From: Agelaius tricolor
Lineage: Eukaryota > Chordata > Aves > Passeriformes > Icteridae
Length of the DNA stretch: 64,000 nt
NCBI GenBank assembly: GCA_023055355.1
Contig: JALJCS010000009.1
Span: forward strand, 22,717,001 to 22,781,000
Direction of reading: 5' to 3'
Shown: in pieces, positions 61,272 through 64,000 of the stretch
Numbering within the stretch: position 1 is the stretch's first letter
Layout: every line of letters begins with the position of its first letter
The notes under the pieces: generated by a model
The model's input: only the letters and a program-made list of their open reading frames with translations
The model's database searches: none
What the model was told of the DNA's origin: nothing
Made by a program: the position numbers and the translations under genes

Positions 61272-61679
61272 TTGGAGATTAAACACTGATAGACCAGACC
61301 CACACACAGCACGTGGAATCTGGATGTGACGCACTGCCATGATGACAAATTTCTATCAAAGATGGTTTAGTGGATCAGCCCAAACAGAATTTCACTGTAG
61401 CATTGAAAACCACATTAGTTATTTTCCTCACACCATATCTCAGAATCAGGTGAGTGCTCTAGATGTGATGAAAATTTGCAAGAATAGCTCAAAAGTGGGA
61501 ACATTCTTTATTCCCTGCTCCACTAAATGGTTGGTGCTTTCTTCCAAAATATGGCCTATGCAAAGGGTTACATCTGAACAGTTACGTCAATGGAACTGGA
61601 AAAACTTAAACTTGGGCAAAAATAAATATGTATCTGTCAATTTGTTTATTGTGATACTTCATAGATGTTAACACCAGAG
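61272..61679. other. noncoding spacer
   Basis: Contains a 110-codon plus-strand ORF (61339-61671) with no recognised domain. No repeat identified. Confidence 0.5.
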
Positions 61680-62110
61680 GACTGTTACCACTGAATCTGA
61701 TGTAATGCAAATCACATCCTCACTCAAAGATTTGTTTCCTTACTTATGTAATATCCTTTATTGAAATGGGCAAAAAATTCTCATTTCCATGACCTGGAGA
61801 AGGCTTTCATGATGAATTGCTCAGCAGCCTGGGACTGGTCTGGAAAGCAACTTTAAAATAGACATTCATTCTGAATTTGAAGTTTCCAATCCATTACAAA
61901 TTCAGCTTTTTGAAAGCTTGATTAATAAGCTGATTAATTATACTGACGGTTGAGAAGCTGTACGTTTTATTCAAATTTGCATCTTTCTAGCTTCAGTTTC
62001 CAGATGCCACATTTTACTGTACCACCATCAGCTAGATTAAAGGGTCTCAAAATTACATAAATCCCTGCCTCTTGTAGGCTTCTACTGACAATTATTTATT
62101 TACCCATTAA
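61680..62110. promoter_or_regulatory. candidate regulatory block with octamer and homeobox motifs
   Basis: Two exact octamer motifs in opposite orientation (ATGCAAAT 61705-61712, ATTTGCAT 61975-61982) flank tgattaatta at 61931-61940. The sequence is single-copy and repeat-free. POU octamer plus paired ATTA sites are typical of neural developmental enhancers, but the match alone does not show function. Confidence 0.28.
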
Positions 62111-62129
62111 TGGTTTCAATCATGGGCTA

Positions 62130-62330
62130 AAAAAAGTAAGCTCTTTTAATCTCTCATTTTAAGGCATGTTTTCCAGAATTCTTTTTTTCTGATTTTCATA
62201 CCTTCTTCAATATTCCAACATTATTTTGTGAACCAACACCAAAATTAAGCATAGCACCGAGTACGAAGTAACCTTTGGAGTAACCTACACAGAGGTTTCA
62301 TCACCACCTCAGAACAAAATCATTTGAAAT
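62130..62330 (-). mobile_element. ancient CR1/L3-type LINE fragment (minus strand)
   Basis: Shares 'taatctctcat' and 'gcatgttttccag' with the fragment at 52.5 kb. It then continues with 'cttcaatattccaacatt', 'gaaccaacaccaaaatta', 'agcaccgagtacgaagtaac' and 'acagaggtttcatcacc', in the order of a reversed CR1/L3 ORF2 end/3' region. Highly diverged, with no frame. Confidence 0.55.
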
Positions 62331-64000
62331 GCTTCTGTTTTTTCTTCTTGGCTCCTTGTCTGTAGTCCCCTTGAATAATCAGAGCATCTATACTAATTTT
62401 CAAAACACAGACTTAGTCATTCAGAGGATTCAGGCTGTGATGTTTCTTTAAATGTTTACTAGAAGAAAACACCTTATTCTAAACTTGATTTAACATTAAG
62501 TATTGGTCAGTAATCTTACAAAAAAGAGACAAAGGATGTTACAATTAATGCTAAAAGTGAATGGAGCTAATAACAACATGAAGATTACACAAACATATAT
62601 TGAACTTAGACATTCTTACATTGCAATACATAGATTTTTGAGGAATTGCTCCCATTTAAAAATGACTGATTCTACTTTAGAGATATGTGGATATACAGCT
62701 TAGAAAAAATACAGGAGATTGTTTTGTCAAAAGTGTGAATAAGCCTTTTTGAAAATAAGAAACATGTAGAGAAATGGTTGAATAGTCACATGTGTGCAGT
62801 ACAAATTCAAGAAACAGGCAGACACAAATGTGAGGTTTTATGTGATTACACATTGCATAGTCTCTGCTACTGTCAAATGATATTTGCGCTGCCTTAAAGA
62901 GACTCAAAAACATATAATACCGAGAAACAGTAAATTTTTCAGAATAAAGAGGAGAAAATAAAACAGTAACCAAGAAAAAACTTTTCACTTCAGAATGCCT
63001 CATCTCTTTTGCCTCAAGAATAAAAAAATCCTTTTACAGACTCACAGCAGCTCTCTCCAAGCAAGCTACAGGGCGCTTATTTATAACATTCATATTTGTA
63101 TAAGGCAGTCTGTCCAGTGAAATATTTAAAAAAATAAAAAAAGAAGCAGCATATATAAATCTTCTTTGCACATATTTAAATCTGCAATCATTCCCTTTAG
63201 TGATGTTTTTCTGTAATTAGGAAGTTTGAGAAACTTTTATAGGCAAATCTAACTGATTTCTTTTTCATTAATTAGGTTACTTCAGGAAAGAAGTGTTTTA
63301 GGAACCATCCTGATTGTTAGAGAACGATCATTTGGAAGAGGTATGTACTGAGACACACTGTGTCTGACTTACAGTCTCAGTTCAAAAAGCACCACTGAGA
63401 TCAGCCAGGAAAGTACATGTGCACAGATAGGCAAAGCAGAATAATTCTGTTTAAAATAATAAATTCTAGTAAACCTGGGGAGAAAATACAGATGTCATGT
63501 GAGTCTGCAAGTGAACTTTCAGTGAATCATTAGATGGTACTAATTTGTTGAAGTCAGGAGTCAATGAAGACAGTGAAGTCATGGGAGCATTGTGCTCCAA
63601 TGGTTACATCATTGATTACTTCATTTTAATGTCCATGAACCAAAACTATCAGGCTGTCTCAGCATTCATGCAGGACTCTTTATGGAGTAATCAATAGCCA
63701 GTGCCAAGGATGCCACTGGCCTTTAGATCTGTTCTTTACTAACTTTTACCTGTCACTCATAATTTCCTACATATTTTTTCCAAACAGTGACAGGAACATA
63801 AAGATGAGAGGAATTTAAATCCCCTAAAAGTAGGCTGTTGAACAAGCCAGGAAAAAGAGGATTCAGCTTCTAATAGATAACAGTTCCTTAGATATGCTTC
63901 CATCTCAAAACACCCTTTGTACAAAGAACAAACGTGCTGATGATGTGGTAAGTCATTTGGCCCAAAAGAGGAAATTACATTCAAGTCCAAAATATTGAAT
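62331..64000. other. AT-rich noncoding sequence, no gene seen
   Basis: Unique AT-rich sequence to the window end. ORFs up to 108 codons are unrecognised. Short A-rich patch near 63.13 kb. Confidence 0.5.

Noticed and set aside
5825..61982. Enrichment of POU octamer motifs across the window (seven exact matches noted)
   Set aside because: In AT-rich sequence of this length roughly four are expected by chance on both strands, so the total is not convincing. Only local clusters were kept as findings.
1..64000. tRNA, rRNA, CRISPR arrays, insertion sequences or operon-like gene order
   Set aside because: No cloverleaf boxes, direct-repeat arrays or ribosome binding sites were seen. The sequence is vertebrate noncoding DNA.

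Overview
The window looks like vertebrate nuclear DNA from a bird, and I see no host protein-coding gene in it. The avian call rests on at least five good CR1 LINE remnants (both strands) with the typical avian CR1 3' end: a 'ttggactngatgatctt(t)aaggtcc' core followed by 'attctgtgattct'. It also rests on LTR fragments that resemble avian endogenous-retrovirus LTRs, and on AT-rich, CpG-poor background sequence with no bacterial-style gene packing. The assignments come from remembered family consensus sequences, not from a search.

The open reading frames are short (the longest non-repetitive one is 164 codons) and overlap on both strands as chance ORFs do. None shows a domain I recognise, apart from the C-terminal end of CR1 ORF2. 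The window therefore looks like an intergenic desert or the inside of a very large intron.

Layout: 1-12 kb is mostly single-copy sequence with a 56-nt poly-T run (5.1 kb) and two conserved-element-like blocks (8.3-9.1 and 11.0-11.7 kb). 12-22.4 kb holds a minus-strand LTR, a plus-strand CR1 tail with an open ORF2 end, a probable plus-strand solo LTR, another conserved-like block, a minus-strand CR1 and a small LTR scrap. 25.7-26.7 kb is conserved-like and contains a T-rich/A-rich pair. 28.5-33 kb has old, degenerate CR1/L3-type LINE remnants. 34.1-34.6 kb is conserved-like. 35.5-36.6 kb is a nested cluster: an ERVL-like LTR split by a CR1 tail, then an opposite-strand CR1. 41.5-42.3 kb is the longest recent CR1 copy. 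48.3-48.9 kb has a conserved-like block followed by an isolated, very dense CpG cluster. 51.6-56 kb has another conserved-like block, an old CR1/L3 copy, a CA-rich degenerate region and a further conserved-like block. 57-62.3 kb has an A/C simple repeat, a CR1 3' tip with a small duplication, a G20 homopolymer, a homeobox/octamer-motif block and another old CR1/L3 copy.

No genes act together here. If the window has a function, it is most likely long-range cis-regulation through the single-copy blocks between the repeats, which is an inference needing multi-species alignment. I found no evidence of a novel multi-gene system.
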